Origin: Sphingomonas sp. PAMC 26621
Lineage (GTDB): Bacteria > Pseudomonadota > Alphaproteobacteria > Sphingomonadales > Sphingomonadaceae
Assembly: GCF_000251145.1 (NCBI RefSeq)
Contig: NZ_AIDW01000027.1
Coordinates: 1-64,000, forward strand
Reading direction: 5' to 3'
Length of the DNA stretch: 64,000 nucleotides
Position numbers and translations under genes: made by a program. The notes beneath the pieces are model-generated. The model was not told where the DNA came from. It did not search any database and saw only the letters and a program-made list of their open reading frames with translations. Below are positions 42,241-52,667 of this stretch, one piece after another. Within the stretch, counting starts at the first letter, position 1. The number at the start of each line of letters is the position of its first letter.

Positions 42241-43029
42241 ATGCACCCGACCCTCACCCCCGGCATCGATGTCGCGCTGCTGGTCTTTTACGCGTTCGTC
42301 CTGTTCTTCCTCTGCCTCGTGATCTACCTGCGCCGCGAGGACCGGCGCGAGGGCTATCCGCTCGAGCATGAGTTCACCGGGCGGCTCGAATCCGAGGGGG
42401 GGTTCTTCCTCACCGCGCTGCCCAAGACGTTCAGGTTGCCGTTCGGGCGCGGCACCGTGACGACCCCGACCAAGGGGCGCGAGCCGGTCGAGATCGCGGC
42501 GCGCTTTACTGATCGCTTCCCTGGCGCGCCCTATGCGCCGACCGGCAATCCGCTGGTCGACGGGATCGGGCCGGCGGCCTATGCGCACCGCGCCAACCAT
42601 CCCGATATCGACATGGAGGGGCATCCGCGGATCGTCCCGATGGGGGTGGCGCTCGACTATCAGATCGAACGGCGCGACCCCGATCCGCGCGGCATGCCGG
42701 TGCTCGGGTGTGACGGCGCGCTCGCGGGCACGGTGTCCGAACTGTGGATCGATCGCGCGGACCGGCTGATCCGCTACCTCGCGGTCGATCTGGCACCGGG
42801 TGATCTCACTGGGGCCGGCGGCGCGGTGCTGGTCCCGATGATGATGTGCAACGTCGAGCGCGGCCGCCGCCGCGTGGTGTGCGACGCGGTCACCGCTGCG
42901 CAATTCGCGGATGCCCCACGGATCGGCGCGATCGACCAGATCACCCTGTACGAGGAGGATCGCGTGCTCGGCTACTTCGGCGGCGGCTACCTCTACGCCA
43001 CCCCCGACCGGCAGGAGCCCCTTCTGTGA
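42241..43029 (+). CDS. puhA: Photosynthetic reaction centre H subunit
   Basis: The 262-residue protein has one N-terminal membrane helix (about residues 10-32, LLVFYAFVLFFLCLVIYLRR) and a cytoplasmic beta-barrel domain with PKTFRLPFG, VPMGVALDYQIERRDPDP in part, and TLYEEDRVLGYFGGGYLYA. It caps the L/M subunits and helps proton uptake to QB. A GGGAGA ribosome site precedes the ATG. Its stop overlaps the GTG of puhB (GTGA). Confidence 0.96.
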   Translation: MHPTLTPGIDVALLVFYAFVLFFLCLVIYLRREDRREGYPLEHEFTGRLESEGGFFLTALPKTFRLPFGRGTVTTPTKGREPVEIAARFTDRFPGAPYAPTGNPLVDGIGPAAYAHRANHPDIDMEGHPRIVPMGVALDYQIERRDPDPRGMPVLGCDGALAGTVSELWIDRADRLIRYLAVDLAPGDLTGAGGAVLVPMMMCNVERGRRRVVCDAVTAAQFADAPRIGAIDQITLYEEDRVLGYFGGGYLYATPDRQEPLL

Positions 43030-43688
43030 CCGAGCATGATCATGAACCGATCCCGGGGCTGCCGGGGCTGTTGCCCAAGGACGAGCGGATCCTGTGGCAG
43101 GGCGCGCCCGACTGGCGGGTGCTCGCGCGGACTGCATTCCATACGCGGCTGGTGACGGGCTATTTCGTCCTGCTCGCGGGGTGGTCGCTCGGCGCGGCGC
43201 TCGCGCGCGGGGTTACGGGGATCGGCGACCTGTCGGGCGTCGCGCTGACCGGCGGGTTCGGTTTGCTCGCGATCGGCCTGCTCAACGCGCTCGCCTGGGG
43301 TTCGGCGCGGACGACGCTCTATACGCTGACCAACCGCCGGATCGTGTTGCGCGTCGGCGTGGCGTTTTCGAAATGCATCAACCTGCCGCTGCGGCTGGTC
43401 GGCACGGTCGGGCTGGCGACGCACGCGGATGGATCGGGCGACCTGCCGCTGACGCTCAGCAGCGACCGCAAGCTCGGGTTTCTTGCGCTATGGCCGCACG
43501 CGCGGCCGTGGCGGGTTTCGACCCCCGAGCCGATGCTCCGCGCGGTGCCCGAGGCCGCGCAGGTTGCCGCGATGATCGCGCGGGCGTGTCTCGCGGTCCA
43601 TCCGCACGGGACGGTCGCACAGCCGGCGCCCGTCGCTGCGCCGGCACGCGCGCCCGAGCCGGCCTATGCGCAGACGGTGGCGGCATGA
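43026..43688 (+). CDS. puhB: Photosynthetic complex assembly protein PuhB
   Basis: The 220-residue protein has a PH-like/YdbT-type domain with two to three membrane segments and the family landmarks LPKDERILWQGAPDWRVLA, YTLTNRRIVLRVGVAF and LGFLALWPHARPW. PuhB helps assemble the reaction centre. It starts at a GTG that overlaps the puhA stop. The C-terminal Pro/Ala-rich tail is poorly conserved. Confidence 0.92.
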   Translation: MTEHDHEPIPGLPGLLPKDERILWQGAPDWRVLARTAFHTRLVTGYFVLLAGWSLGAALARGVTGIGDLSGVALTGGFGLLAIGLLNALAWGSARTTLYTLTNRRIVLRVGVAFSKCINLPLRLVGTVGLATHADGSGDLPLTLSSDRKLGFLALWPHARPWRVSTPEPMLRAVPEAAQVAAMIARACLAVHPHGTVAQPAPVAAPARAPEPAYAQTVAA

Positions 43689-44164
43689 CCGACGCGCATT
43701 CCATCCATCTCCCGCGCGGCGCGCTGATCCTGGCGGGCGCGCTGGTCGCCTTCGCCTTCACGCTGACCGCGGGGATGCGGATCGCGCACATTCCGCCCGC
43801 CGCCTCGCCGGTATTGATGCGCAGCGCCGAGCATGTCGCGCCGGTCCGCTCGCGCACGCTGCGCTTCCTCGACGAAGCGGATCGCGGGGTGCGGATCGAG
43901 GACGTCGGGACCGGGCGCACCGCGTCCGAGATCGTCCCCGGGCAGAAGACCGGCTTCATCCGCGGCGTGATGCGCGGCCTCGCGCGCGAGCGGCGGTTGC
44001 ACGGGATCGGCGGCGGCCCGCCCTTCACGCTCACCCAGTGGCGCGATGGCGAGCTGACGCTGACCGACACCGCGACCGGGCGGTCGATCGAACTCAACGC
44101 ATTCGGCACCACCAACCGCGCCGCCTTCGCTGCGCTGCTCGACGCCACGGAGACCACGCGATGA
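43685..44164 (+). CDS. puhC: Photosynthetic complex assembly protein PuhC
   Basis: The product (159 residues) has one N-terminal membrane helix and a soluble domain with RTLRFLDEADRGVRIED, PGQKTGFIRGVMRGLAR and LTLTDTATGRSIEL, matching PuhC. It is needed for normal RC-LH1 assembly. It overlaps puhB and the next ORF by four bases each. Confidence 0.92.
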   Translation: MTDAHSIHLPRGALILAGALVAFAFTLTAGMRIAHIPPAASPVLMRSAEHVAPVRSRTLRFLDEADRGVRIEDVGTGRTASEIVPGQKTGFIRGVMRGLARERRLHGIGGGPPFTLTQWRDGELTLTDTATGRSIELNAFGTTNRAAFAALLDATETTR

Positions 44165-44457
44165 CCCCATTCCGCCGCGCCAGCTTCGACACGCCGTGCC
44201 GGATCGAGGTCGAGCATAGCGACGAATTCCTCTGCGCGCATGTCGAGCTGGCGGATGGAGTCGCGATCAACCCGGGCGACCGCGTGCGAGTCCATGGCGA
44301 CCCGATCCATGTCGCGTTCGGCGACTCGGCAGTGTTCGACCGGATCGCGACGGTCGAGCGCGCGGGCGCGATCGAGCGGTTGTGGACCAGGTTCTGCGGG
44401 CATTTCGAGATGACCGAACTCTACGAAGTCAGCTTTTCCGATCGGAGACTGTCATGA
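44161..44457 (+). CDS. Small conserved-position protein between puhC and acsF
   Basis: The 98-residue, soluble, acidic product (starts [20 protein letters not shown]) has a likely small beta-barrel pattern ([20 protein letters not shown]) and a conserved-looking C-terminal [13 protein letters not shown] do not recognise a functional family. Its start overlaps puhC (ATGA) and its stop overlaps acsF, so it must be made together with them. It may help assembly or the cyclase, by position only. Confidence 0.75.
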   Translation: MTPFRRASFDTPCRIEVEHSDEFLCAHVELADGVAINPGDRVRVHGDPIHVAFGDSAVFDRIATVERAGAIERLWTRFCGHFEMTELYEVSFSDRRLS

Positions 44458-45515
44458 ACGCCATCACCCCGATCGCGCCCGCCGACACGCTCAAGATCGC
44501 GCGTGAGGACACGGTGCTCTCGCCGCGCTTCTACACCACCGATTTCGCGGCGATGGACCGGATCGACGTCTCGCCGGTGCGCGCGGAATGGGACCAGTTG
44601 ATCGCGGAAATGGTCGCCGACCCGAACCGCCGGCATTTCCGCCGGACCAATGCGTTCGACGGGGTGATCGAAAGCCTGCCCGATGGGCTGCGCGAGGAGT
44701 TCATCGATTTCCTGGTGAGTTCGCTCACCGCCGAATTCTCGGGCTGCATCCTCTACGCCGAGATCCAGAAGCGCGCGCAGAACCCCGACATCAAGGCGCT
44801 GTTCAAGCTAATGAGCCGCGACGAGAGCCGGCATGCGGGGTTCATCAACGATACGCTCAAGGACGCCGGGATCGGGGTCAACCTCAGCTTCCTGACGCGG
44901 ACCAAGAAATACACCTATTTCCGCCCGAAGTTCATCTTCTACGCGACCTATCTGTCGGAGAAGATCGGCTATGCGCGGTATATCACGATCTTCCGGCACC
45001 TCGCGCAGCATCCGGAATGGCGGTTCCACCCGATCTTCAACTGGTTTGAGGAATGGTGCAACGACGAGTTCCGCCACGGCGAGGCGTTCGCGATCCTGAT
45101 GCGGACCGACCCGAAGCTGCTGCGCGGGCACAACGTCTGGTGGATCCGCTTCTTCCTCGTCGCGGTCTACGCGACGATGTACGTGCGCGACCATAATCGC
45201 CCGGCGTTTCACACCGCGCTCGGGATCGACCCGACCGACTATGATCACCGCGTCTTCACGATCTGCTCGCAGATCACGCGGCAGGTGTTTCCGGTCGTGC
45301 TCGACACCGATTCCCCGCGGTTCCGCGCCGGGCTCGAGCGGATGCGCCGGATTGCTGCCGGGATCGACGCGGCCAGGGCGCAAGGCGGCATCGTCGGCGG
45401 GATCAAGCGGATCGGGCTGATCGGTGCGGCGGGGGTGGCGTTCGCGCGGCTGTACCTGACCCCGGTCGAGCGCAACGCGATCCCCGCCTCCGCGCGGCTG
45501 GTTCCGGCCTGGTGA
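44454..45515 (+). CDS. acsF: Mg-protoporphyrin IX monomethyl ester oxidative cyclase, aerobic
   Basis: The 353-residue diiron enzyme has the two metal-binding helices [14 protein letters not shown] with DESRHAGF and [10 protein letters not shown]. It uses O2 to form the isocyclic ring E of bacteriochlorophyll. No bchE (oxygen-independent) is in the window, so this is the only cyclase seen, fitting an aerobic phototroph. It overlaps the 98-residue ORF and the puhE GTG. Confidence 0.96.
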   Translation: MNAITPIAPADTLKIAREDTVLSPRFYTTDFAAMDRIDVSPVRAEWDQLIAEMVADPNRRHFRRTNAFDGVIESLPDGLREEFIDFLVSSLTAEFSGCILYAEIQKRAQNPDIKALFKLMSRDESRHAGFINDTLKDAGIGVNLSFLTRTKKYTYFRPKFIFYATYLSEKIGYARYITIFRHLAQHPEWRFHPIFNWFEEWCNDEFRHGEAFAILMRTDPKLLRGHNVWWIRFFLVAVYATMYVRDHNRPAFHTALGIDPTDYDHRVFTICSQITRQVFPVVLDTDSPRFRAGLERMRRIAAGIDAARAQGGIVGGIKRIGLIGAAGVAFARLYLTPVERNAIPASARLVPAW

Positions 45516-46291
45516 CCGTCCCGCCGCTCCTGTTCGCGCTCGTGATGTGGTTCATCGGCACCGCTGCGGTGGTGTGGCTCGACAGCCGCGCGCGTGCGAC
45601 GTTCCGCACGAGCTTCAGGCTTGCGGGCGGGGTTGCGGCGATCGCGACGGGGGCGGTGTGGTGGAGTGCTGCGGATGCGGGCTGGGGCGGCGCCTATGTC
45701 GGTTTCGCCGCCGCCATCCTGATCTGGGGCTGGCACGAAATGGGGTTCCTGATGGGGTTCGTCGCGGGGCCGAACCGCCTGCCCTGCCCGCCCGAGGCGA
45801 CTGGCTGGACCCGCCTCAAGCTCGCGACCGCGACGGTGATCCATCACGAGATCGCGCTCGCAGCGACCGTGCTGCTGCTGGTCGCGCTGACCTGGGGCCA
45901 GCCCAACCAGGCCGCGCCGCTGACCTTCCTGTTGCTGTTCGGGCTTCGGCTCAGCGCCAAGTTCAACCTGTATCTCGGCGTGCCCAACCTCAGCGACGAA
46001 GTGTTCCCGGCGCATCTCGCCTATCTCAAGAGCTATTTCCGGAAACGCGGCGGCAATCCGCTGCTCCCGGTGTCGATCCTGGGCTCGGGCGCGCTCGCGG
46101 TGTGGACCTGGACGCTCGCCGAGGCCGCACCCGCGCAGAGCGGCGCCGCGGTGACCGCGACGCTGCTCGCGGGGCTGTCCGCCCTTGGGATGGTGGAGCA
46201 TCTTTTTCTTGTGTTGCCGCTTAGGGATGCCAGACTGTGGCAGTGGGCGTCGGCAAAGACGAAAGCGGCAAAAGCCGCAGCCAACGACTAG
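45512..46291 (+). CDS. puhE: PuhE-like integral membrane assembly protein (DUF3623 type)
   Basis: The 259-residue protein has six to seven membrane segments with landmarks [34 protein letters not shown] and [19 protein letters not shown]. Homologues next to acsF-hemA modulate RC-LH1 levels. It starts at a GTG overlapping the acsF stop. hemA follows after 17 bp. Confidence 0.92.
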   Translation: MTVPPLLFALVMWFIGTAAVVWLDSRARATFRTSFRLAGGVAAIATGAVWWSAADAGWGGAYVGFAAAILIWGWHEMGFLMGFVAGPNRLPCPPEATGWTRLKLATATVIHHEIALAATVLLLVALTWGQPNQAAPLTFLLLFGLRLSAKFNLYLGVPNLSDEVFPAHLAYLKSYFRKRGGNPLLPVSILGSGALAVWTWTLAEAAPAQSGAAVTATLLAGLSALGMVEHLFLVLPLRDARLWQWASAKTKAAKAAAND

Positions 46292-46308
46292 AAGCGGGAG
46301 GGTATGCG

Positions 46309-47529
46309 ATGAACTATGAGGCATTCTTTCAGGGTCAGCTCGATACGCTGAAAGAAGACGGGCGCTATCGCAGCTTTGCCGAGCTCGAGCGCCGCGCCGG
46401 CCACTTCCCGCGCGCACGCCATTATGGCGAGGGCGGGGTCGACGAGGTCACGGTGTGGTGTTCGAACGATTATCTCGGGATGGGGCAGCACCCGAAGGTA
46501 CTCGCCGCGATGCACGACACGCTCGATGCGTGCGGCGCGGGCGCCGGCGGCACGCGCAACATTTCGGGGACGACGCATGCGCACGTGCTGCTCGAGGCCG
46601 AACTCGCGGACCTGCACGGCAAGGAAGCCGCGTTGCTGTTCACCTCGGGCTATGTCTCGAACTGGGCGGCGCTGAGCACGCTGGCGGCGCGGCTGCCGAA
46701 CTGCGTGGTGCTGTCGGACGAGCTCAACCACGCCTCGATGATCGAGGGAATCCGCCACAGCCGCGCCGAATGCATCCGCTTCCGACACAATGATCCCGCG
46801 GATCTCGACCGCCGCCTCGCCGCGATCCCGGCGGACCGGCCCAAGCTGGTCGCGTTCGAAAGCGTCTATTCGATGGACGGCGACATCGCGCCGATCGCCG
46901 AGATTCTCGATGTCTGCGAGAAGCATGGCGCAATGTCGTACCTCGACGAGGTCCACGGCGTCGGGCTGTACGGCGCGCGCGGCGGCGGGGTGGCCGAGCG
47001 CGAGGGGCTGATGGACCGCGTCACGCTGATCGAGGGGACCTTGGGCAAGGCGTTCGGGGTAATGGGCGGCTATATCGCGGGCTCGGCCGCGCTGTGCGAC
47101 TTCATCCGCAGCTTTGCGAGCGGGTTCATCTTCACCACCGCGCTCCCGCCCGCGCTCGCCGCCGGCGCGACCGCAAGCATCCGGCACCTCAAGGCGAGCG
47201 GGATCGAGCGCGAGCAGCATCAGGCGCGCGTCGCGCAAGTCCGGCGGCGGCTCGATGCGATCGGCATCCCGTCGATCGACAACCCAAGCCACATCATCCC
47301 GGTGATGGTCGGCGATGCGCACAAGTGCAAGATGATCAGCGACTGGCTGCTCGAGCATCACGGCATCTACGTCCAGCCGATCAACTACCCCACCGTCCCG
47401 GTCGGGACCGAGCGGTTGCGGCTGACCCCGTCGCCGGTCCATTCGGACGGCGATGTCGACAAGCTGGTGACCGCGCTCTCCGAGATCTGGTCGCAATGCG
47501 CGCTGGCGCGGCGCGCGATGGCGGCGTGA
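46309..47529 (+). CDS. hemA: 5-aminolevulinate synthase
   Basis: The 406-residue PLP enzyme has [20 protein letters not shown] at its start, [26 protein letters not shown] and the PLP-lysine in [16 protein letters not shown]. It condenses glycine and succinyl-CoA to 5-aminolevulinate, the first step of alphaproteobacterial tetrapyrrole synthesis. A GGGAGG ribosome site precedes the ATG. It is the last gene of the bchF operon, so precursor supply is tied to pigment synthesis. Confidence 0.96.
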   Translation: MNYEAFFQGQLDTLKEDGRYRSFAELERRAGHFPRARHYGEGGVDEVTVWCSNDYLGMGQHPKVLAAMHDTLDACGAGAGGTRNISGTTHAHVLLEAELADLHGKEAALLFTSGYVSNWAALSTLAARLPNCVVLSDELNHASMIEGIRHSRAECIRFRHNDPADLDRRLAAIPADRPKLVAFESVYSMDGDIAPIAEILDVCEKHGAMSYLDEVHGVGLYGARGGGVAEREGLMDRVTLIEGTLGKAFGVMGGYIAGSAALCDFIRSFASGFIFTTALPPALAAGATASIRHLKASGIEREQHQARVAQVRRRLDAIGIPSIDNPSHIIPVMVGDAHKCKMISDWLLEHHGIYVQPINYPTVPVGTERLRLTPSPVHSDGDVDKLVTALSEIWSQCALARRAMAA

Positions 47530-47556
47530 GCCGGGCTGCGGGTTAGGGCTTCTACC

Positions 47557-47640
47557 CCCCCGTTCGGTTCGAGCCTAGTCGAGAACCCTGTCACCGGACC
47601 TTGTGCCGGGTTTCTCGACTGCGCTCGAAACGGACCGGGG
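47557..47640. repeat. Inverted repeat, family F
   Basis: TTCGGTTCGAGCCTAGTCGA and its inverted copy TTTCTCGACTGCGCTCGAAA flank about 20 bases, 28 bp after hemA. It may serve as an end-of-operon hairpin. Confidence 0.75.
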
Positions 47641-47673
47641 CGGCGGGGGTCGCGAAGTCTGTCCAGAACGTAT

Positions 47674-47789
47674 CGTCACCCCGGCGAAGGCCGGGGCCGT
47701 TTGGTTACCTGGATGCGGCGGCGCGAGGGAGTGCTGTATCGCCGGTCTCGCGCGGAAACATGGCGGCCCCAGCCTTCGCCGGGGTGACG
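47674..47789. repeat. Paired palindromic element, family A variant
   Basis: CGTCACCCCGGCGAAGGCCG GGGCC and an inverted copy ending GGGGTGACG, about 65 bases apart. It lies between the convergent hemA and DUF3422 genes. Confidence 0.85.
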
Positions 47790-47799
47790 GGGATGCCTT

Positions 47800-49059
47800 C
47801 TATTCCTCCAGCCCGCGCCGCAACCGTCGCGCGAACAGCCATGCGCCCCCGAACACGAGCGGCACCGCTGCAACCATCACCCATTCCTTCCACGCGTGCG
47901 CCGGTGCGGCCAGGTATCCGATCAGCGCGACCGCATAATAGCTGATCGCGACCACCGACAGGCCCTCGACCGTCTGCTGCAACCGCAATTGCAGGTGCGT
48001 TCGCGTGTCCATCGACGCGAGCAGGTCGCGATTCTGCTTGGCGAGCGCGATGTCGATCCGCGTGCGGAGGAGCTCGCTGGTCCACGCCGCGCGCTGCGAC
48101 AGGTCGGCGAGCCGCGCGGAGAAACTGTCGCAGGTCCGCACCGCGGGGGTGAGCCGCCGCTCGGTAAAATCGGCGAGCGTCTGGTAGCCCGGAATGCGCC
48201 CGATCCCGAGCGTCTCGAGCCGGTCGAGGCTGAGCTGCGCATAGGCGCGCGTCGCGCTCATCCGGTAGCGCGTCTCGGCGAGCAACCGCGCGAGCTCGGC
48301 CGAGAGATAGGTCAGTTCGTCGAGCAGGCTGTCGTCCTGCGACACGCGTTCGGACACCGCCGCGGTCAGCGTCGCAAGCCGCGCCTCGAGCCGCGACACG
48401 TCGGGCGTCAGCCGCTGCGCGAGCGGCAAGCCGAGCAACGCCATGTTGCGGTAATTGCCGAGCTCCTGCAGCCGCAGCACGAGTTGCGCGGGTTCGTCGC
48501 GGAGCAGCCCCTGGTCGAACAGCAAAAGGCGTCCGAACCCGTCGCCGTTGAGCCGGAAATCGGACATGACGCGTGCCTTGCCGTCGCTGACGTCGCACAG
48601 GATGAGCGCCTCGGGGACGAACAGCGTGTCGAGCGTATCGTCGGCGGGCGGATCGGTGCCGGGCGGATAGACCGCGATCTGCGTCGCGCGGATCACGTCG
48701 CCCGGCATGCCCTCGAGCATTTCCGCCGCGACGGGATCGAACACGTCGGGCGAGAAGGGCTGGTCGAACGCCCCTTCGCGGATGAACGTGTAACTCGCGA
48801 ATTCAGTGTGCCGTTCGAGCACCAGCTTCATCCCGTGCAGATCGACGACCGCATATTTGGCCGAAGGGGTCAGGCCAATGCCCACCCGAGCGCCGATCGC
48901 GTCGAAATGGACCCCGGCGCTGGCGGCCCCCTCCTCGCCCAGCACCGTCACGATCTGCATCAACCGGCACGGCGCGGCAAAGCGCGGCAGCCGCCGAACG
49001 TGCATCTCTTCCGACAATGACGCGCGCAACGGATGGCTGCGCAGACTCAGGCGATCCAT
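47800..49059 (-). CDS. DUF3422 family membrane protein
   Basis: The 419-residue protein starts with the family-like segment LRSHPLRASLSEEMHVRR, has a long helical middle (RLEARLATLTAAVSERVSQD) and two C-terminal membrane helices (YYAVALIGYLAA, VMVAAVPLVFGGAWLFARRL). DUF3422 proteins are of unknown role. It is wedged between the hemA end of the bchF operon and pufC, reading the same way as puf but with its own gap of 60 bp. Involvement in photosynthesis is possible from position only. Confidence 0.85.
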   Translation of the reverse strand: MDRLSLRSHPLRASLSEEMHVRRLPRFAAPCRLMQIVTVLGEEGAASAGVHFDAIGARVGIGLTPSAKYAVVDLHGMKLVLERHTEFASYTFIREGAFDQPFSPDVFDPVAAEMLEGMPGDVIRATQIAVYPPGTDPPADDTLDTLFVPEALILCDVSDGKARVMSDFRLNGDGFGRLLLFDQGLLRDEPAQLVLRLQELGNYRNMALLGLPLAQRLTPDVSRLEARLATLTAAVSERVSQDDSLLDELTYLSAELARLLAETRYRMSATRAYAQLSLDRLETLGIGRIPGYQTLADFTERRLTPAVRTCDSFSARLADLSQRAAWTSELLRTRIDIALAKQNRDLLASMDTRTHLQLRLQQTVEGLSVVAISYYAVALIGYLAAPAHAWKEWVMVAAVPLVFGGAWLFARRLRRGLEE

Positions 49060-49119
49060 GCGCTGCCTCCTTTCGGGCGCCTATGCGCGCGCGTTGCCGC
49101 GGCGAACAGCCTCAATCGG

Positions 49120-50217
49120 TCACTGCCGCTTCGTCATCGCCTGCGGGTTGGCGAGCACTGCCGGAACCGCCGCCCCCGCCGCGCCGCCCTCGGGTGCCGC
49201 GGTCGGGACCGGGGGGCCCTTGAGTGTCGGGTTGAGCGCGAGCATCGAATAGCCCCCGAGCGGCTTGGACTGGCCCTGGTGGCAGGTCTGGCAATTGACC
49301 TTGTACGGATCGCCATGCGGCCCCTTGCGATAGGCCGGGAAGACCGCGGTCAAGGGCGTGATATACCCTTCGTTCGAATCGCGGACCATGCGAATCCCGT
49401 AATAGGCGGTCGCGCGCTGCGGGCGGCTGAGGCTCCACGAGCGGAACGACTGGCTGTTGTGGCAATAGGTGCAATTGACCCCGAGCGCGGTGCTCATGTG
49501 CATCATCAGCCCGTAGGTCTTTTCGGCATCCTTGATCGACACGACATGGTTGGGCGAGGGATATTCGCTGCTCGCCGCGACGCGGATCTGCGCCTTGCCC
49601 GAGAGATAGGTCTGGAACGGATCGTACGGCAGCGAGGCATAGCCGACGCTGACATTGGGGGTGTTCTGGCCGTGCTTGTTGCGCACGATCGTGTCAGGAT
49701 CGGCGACGCCCTCGGCGATTGCCCATTTGTATGTCGGCACCGCATTGCCGCGGTGGCAGGTGTAGCAGGTGACGCCGGTCTTCTGGACGTGGCTCGACCA
49801 TTTGCCGTTGATGTTGCGCGTCATCTGCAACATCCGCCGCGCGACGACCTTGGTGTACTTTTCGTCCGAGGCCATGTTCTCGGGGTTGTGGCAGTAATTG
49901 CAGCCCTGTGCGGGCGGCGCGACCCATTGGTTGATCGCCGCCATCAGGTGGTTGAACCGCTCGGTCGAGACGTCGCCCAGCACGCGCACGTTCTGATACG
50001 TCTCGCGCGCGCGCGGACCGCTGTCATCGGGCAGCGGATAGGGCGGCGGCGGGATCGCGCCGAGCTTGGCGACATGATCGGGGTCGACGACCTGCGCCAT
50101 GCCCGTCCCGCGAAACCCGGTCTGCTGCGTATTTTTGGGACCGAGCTCGCACCCGCCGAGCGAGACGCTCGCGCCGATCAGCCCCGCCAGCGCTAGGGTC
50201 CTGCCAAGGCCGCTCAT
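49120..50217 (-). CDS. pufC: Reaction-centre tetraheme cytochrome c subunit
   Basis: The 365-residue lipoprotein has lipobox VSLGGCELG and four heme motifs: CNYCH, CYTCH, CTYCH and CQTCH, with axial Met residues in the preceding helices ([23 protein letters not shown]). It re-reduces the photo-oxidised special pair on the periplasmic side. Its start overlaps the pufM stop (ATGA). The Pro/Ala-rich C-terminal tail is typical of longer PufC proteins. Confidence 0.96.
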   Translation of the reverse strand: MSGLGRTLALAGLIGASVSLGGCELGPKNTQQTGFRGTGMAQVVDPDHVAKLGAIPPPPYPLPDDSGPRARETYQNVRVLGDVSTERFNHLMAAINQWVAPPAQGCNYCHNPENMASDEKYTKVVARRMLQMTRNINGKWSSHVQKTGVTCYTCHRGNAVPTYKWAIAEGVADPDTIVRNKHGQNTPNVSVGYASLPYDPFQTYLSGKAQIRVAASSEYPSPNHVVSIKDAEKTYGLMMHMSTALGVNCTYCHNSQSFRSWSLSRPQRATAYYGIRMVRDSNEGYITPLTAVFPAYRKGPHGDPYKVNCQTCHQGQSKPLGGYSMLALNPTLKGPPVPTAAPEGGAAGAAVPAVLANPQAMTKRQ

Positions 50218-51188
50218 CGTGGTGCTCCCGGAAGCGTGGCGGGATCGACCACGCCAGGCCCCGGATAATTGGGAGCATAGCCATGCTGGATCGCCCACAG
50301 ATACCAATTGTCGACCACCGTACCGGTCAACAGGATCCCGATCCCGCCGGTCAGCGTGGTCAGCACCGCGAACCACCAGGCCCAGCGATGGATCGACTCG
50401 TACGTCGCGTTGAACCCCATGGTCCAGCGCCAGAACAAAGCGGCGCGCTCGGCCGCGGTGCCGCGATCGGTGATATGCTCGATCTCGCGCTCGCCGCCAT
50501 AGCGCCCGACCGCGAGGATCGTCGCGCCGTGCATCGCGAACAGCAACGTCGAGCCGTAGAGGAACACGATCGAGAGGCAGTGGAACGGGTTGTAGAAGAG
50601 GTTGCCGTAGCGGATCGAGAACGCCGCGGTCCAATCGAGGTGCGGGAAGATGCCGAACGGCACCGCTTCCGCCCAGCTTCCCATCAGCATCGGGCGGATG
50701 AAGCCAAGCACGACCATCAACCAGATCGCGCTGAGGAACGCCCAGGAGACGTGCGTCCCCATCCCCAAAGCCCTCGAGCGACGGAACGTCCGCAGCCACC
50801 ACAGCAGCACCGAGGTCGTCATGCTGAACCCGGCAAGCTGCCACCAGCCGCCCTTGGCGAGCGGGACGAACAGCTGGAAGCCATATTCCGGCCCCGGCGG
50901 CTCGAGCGCGAGCCACGGCAGTTGCCGCGCGAACTGAACCGGATCCCAGCCGACCGACGCCCACATGTTAAGCCCGACGATCTCGAACGCGAGAAAGCCG
51001 AAGATCAGCGACAGGATGCCGAGCCCGCCGAGATAGATCGGCCCGATCTGCGCATTGCCGATCTTGCCCATCCAGTAGGAATAGCCGGGCTTGCCGAGCC
51101 GCGGAAAATCATACGGCCCGAGCAGCGGACCCATTTCGGGTGCGGCGCGCAGCTGCACCTGGGTGAAGATGTTCTGATAGCGTGCCAT
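50214..51188 (-). CDS. pufM: Photosynthetic reaction centre M subunit
   Basis: The 324-residue protein has five membrane helices and the RC-M landmarks [30 protein letters not shown], the special-pair His region [16 protein letters not shown], and metal-ligand His in [10 protein letters not shown] and [13 protein letters not shown]. It binds pigments and QA with PufL. It is followed by pufC with a four-base overlap and preceded by pufL with 12 bp. Confidence 0.97.
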   Translation of the reverse strand: MARYQNIFTQVQLRAAPEMGPLLGPYDFPRLGKPGYSYWMGKIGNAQIGPIYLGGLGILSLIFGFLAFEIVGLNMWASVGWDPVQFARQLPWLALEPPGPEYGFQLFVPLAKGGWWQLAGFSMTTSVLLWWLRTFRRSRALGMGTHVSWAFLSAIWLMVVLGFIRPMLMGSWAEAVPFGIFPHLDWTAAFSIRYGNLFYNPFHCLSIVFLYGSTLLFAMHGATILAVGRYGGEREIEHITDRGTAAERAALFWRWTMGFNATYESIHRWAWWFAVLTTLTGGIGILLTGTVVDNWYLWAIQHGYAPNYPGPGVVDPATLPGAPR

Positions 51189-51200
51189 CGTCTTTCCCCC

Positions 51201-52040
51201 TCACGACCAGATCGGCAGGTTGAGCCACCACGTCCACCATTCGGGCCAGCCGCGAGTCCACAGCGGCCCCGAGATGATGATGCAGATCGCGCTCCAGAAC
51301 CCCGCGCTCAGCGCGAGGAACAGCCCGAGCCGGTGGATGCCGAGCGTCCCGATCGAATAGCCGATCGTGTCGCGGAAGAAGGCGTCCTCATATTCGGGCG
51401 ACTTGACCTCGCCCTGCGACCCGTCCGGGTTCTTCGCGGGGTTGACCGCGGAGAGTACCAGCCCGCCATGCAGCGCCAGCGCGAGCGTGGTGGTAAAGAA
51501 GAAGCTCACCGCGAGCATATGCGCGGGATTGTAATGGAAGTGGAGATATTGGTAGCCGGTGTTCGACACCCAATCGAGATGGCTGAAAATTCCGTACGGA
51601 AAGCCGAAGCCCCACGCGCCGAGCAGCCACGGCCGGATCACCACCAACGAGACATAAGCGAAGATCGCGACCCCGAACGCGATCGGGACATGATAGCCGA
51701 TCCCGAGCTTGCGGCAGATCTCGACCTCGCGCAGCGCCCAGGACACGAACGACCCGACCGCGCAGATGGTGATGATCTGCCAGAACCCGCCTTCGCGCAG
51801 CGGCGCGAGCCCAAGCCCGTAGGACAGGTCGGGCGGCGCGATGCTGATCAGCCAGATGTTCCACGTCGGCCCGAGCGACGCGGCGTAGACGATCAGTCCC
51901 GTGCCGAGCAGCGAGAAGATCGCGGTCGTCACCCCGAAGAAGCCGACGTAAAACGGTCCCACCCAGAAATCGAAAAGATCCCCGCCGAGCAGCGTGCCGC
52001 CGCGGACGCGATATTTCCGTTCGAAACTCAGCAACGCCAT
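51201..52040 (-). CDS. pufL: Photosynthetic reaction centre L subunit
   Basis: The 279-residue protein begins [17 protein letters not shown] and has five membrane helices with [20 protein letters not shown] (split here over the special-pair region) and the QB-side [17 protein letters not shown]. It pairs with PufM to bind the special pair. ATG at 52040 is the family start. A strong hairpin lies upstream between pufA and pufL. Confidence 0.97.
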   Translation of the reverse strand: MALLSFERKYRVRGGTLLGGDLFDFWVGPFYVGFFGVTTAIFSLLGTGLIVYAASLGPTWNIWLISIAPPDLSYGLGLAPLREGGFWQIITICAVGSFVSWALREVEICRKLGIGYHVPIAFGVAIFAYVSLVVIRPWLLGAWGFGFPYGIFSHLDWVSNTGYQYLHFHYNPAHMLAVSFFFTTTLALALHGGLVLSAVNPAKNPDGSQGEVKSPEYEDAFFRDTIGYSIGTLGIHRLGLFLALSAGFWSAICIIISGPLWTRGWPEWWTWWLNLPIWS

Positions 52041-52114
52041 GACGACTCCCTCCTCCCCCGCACGTCGCGCGCGACCTGGGCGCGCGACCTGGGCGCGGGG
52101 CACGGTCCATCGGG

Positions 52115-52157
52115 TTCAGGATGACGGGAACCGCTGTCCTGGCCCCGTCATCCTGAA
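52115..52157. terminator. Perfect 14-bp hairpin between pufA and pufL
   Basis: TTCAGGATGACGGG and its exact inverse CCCGTCATCCTGAA enclose 15 bases. In other puf operons a hairpin at this place slows decay of the upstream LH1 mRNA and gives more LH1 than RC. No U-run follows on the transcript strand, so attenuation by structure or RNA protection is likelier than a full stop. Confidence 0.65.
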
Positions 52158-52167
52158 ACGATACGCT

Positions 52168-52350
52168 TCACTGCGCGGGCGGTGCCGCCGGTGCGCTGGC
52201 CGCCGCGGGTGCGTGGTGCGGTCCGTCGAGCCAGTTGAACTTGTCGGTGCTGAGCAGGATGAAATGAATCAGCAGCGCCAGCACGAACAGGAAGGAAAAC
52301 AACGCGACGAGCGTCCGTCGCGGATCGAAAATCAGCCAAATTCTCCACAT
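52168..52350 (-). CDS. pufA: Light-harvesting LH1 alpha subunit
   Basis: The 60-residue protein has a short N-terminal amphipathic part ([12 protein letters not shown]), one membrane helix with the bacteriochlorophyll-ligand His ([11 protein letters not shown]), and TDKFNWLDG after the helix, as in LH1 alpha. The Ala/Pro-rich tail is longer than in Rhodobacter, as often in sphingomonads. It follows pufB by 31 bp. Confidence 0.95.
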   Translation of the reverse strand: MWRIWLIFDPRRTLVALFSFLFVLALLIHFILLSTDKFNWLDGPHHAPAAASAPAAPPAQ

Positions 52351-52381
52351 GGTGTGGGTTCCTCTCGATGATGTCGGGCAA

Positions 52382-52543
52382 TCAGTTGATCCACGGTTTC
52401 CACGTCCACATCAGGATGTGCGCGACCACCGCGATCGCCGTGAACAGCGCGAAGCTGGTCATGAAGATCTTGTGGAATTCCTTGGCTTCCTCGGGCGTCA
52501 GATAGGTTTCTGGCCCGAACCGCTCGTCTCGTTTGTCGCTCAT
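52382..52543 (-). CDS. pufB: Light-harvesting LH1 beta subunit
   Basis: The 53-residue protein has [17 protein letters not shown] before a single helix with the ligand His ([17 protein letters not shown]), the standard LH1 beta pattern. A GGAGAC ribosome site lies just upstream of the ATG at 52543. It comes first in pufBALMC, 124 bp after the bchZ stop. Confidence 0.95.
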   Translation of the reverse strand: MSDKRDERFGPETYLTPEEAKEFHKIFMTSFALFTAIAVVAHILMWTWKPWIN

Positions 52544-52667
52544 TGCTCCGTCTCCTTGGTGACGATCGACAGGAGCGTCGCAAGCGCTCCCCGGCTGCAT
52601 CCGCGCGGCAGGCTGCCGTGGGGATCGGGTGTCCGCGCGTTCGCGGAAAGGCTGGGCGCGGCGCGGG

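Noticed and set aside
49060..52543. pufQ or pucBA genes
   Set aside because: No small ORF with the right motifs lies before pufB or elsewhere in the window; only one alpha/beta LH pair is present.
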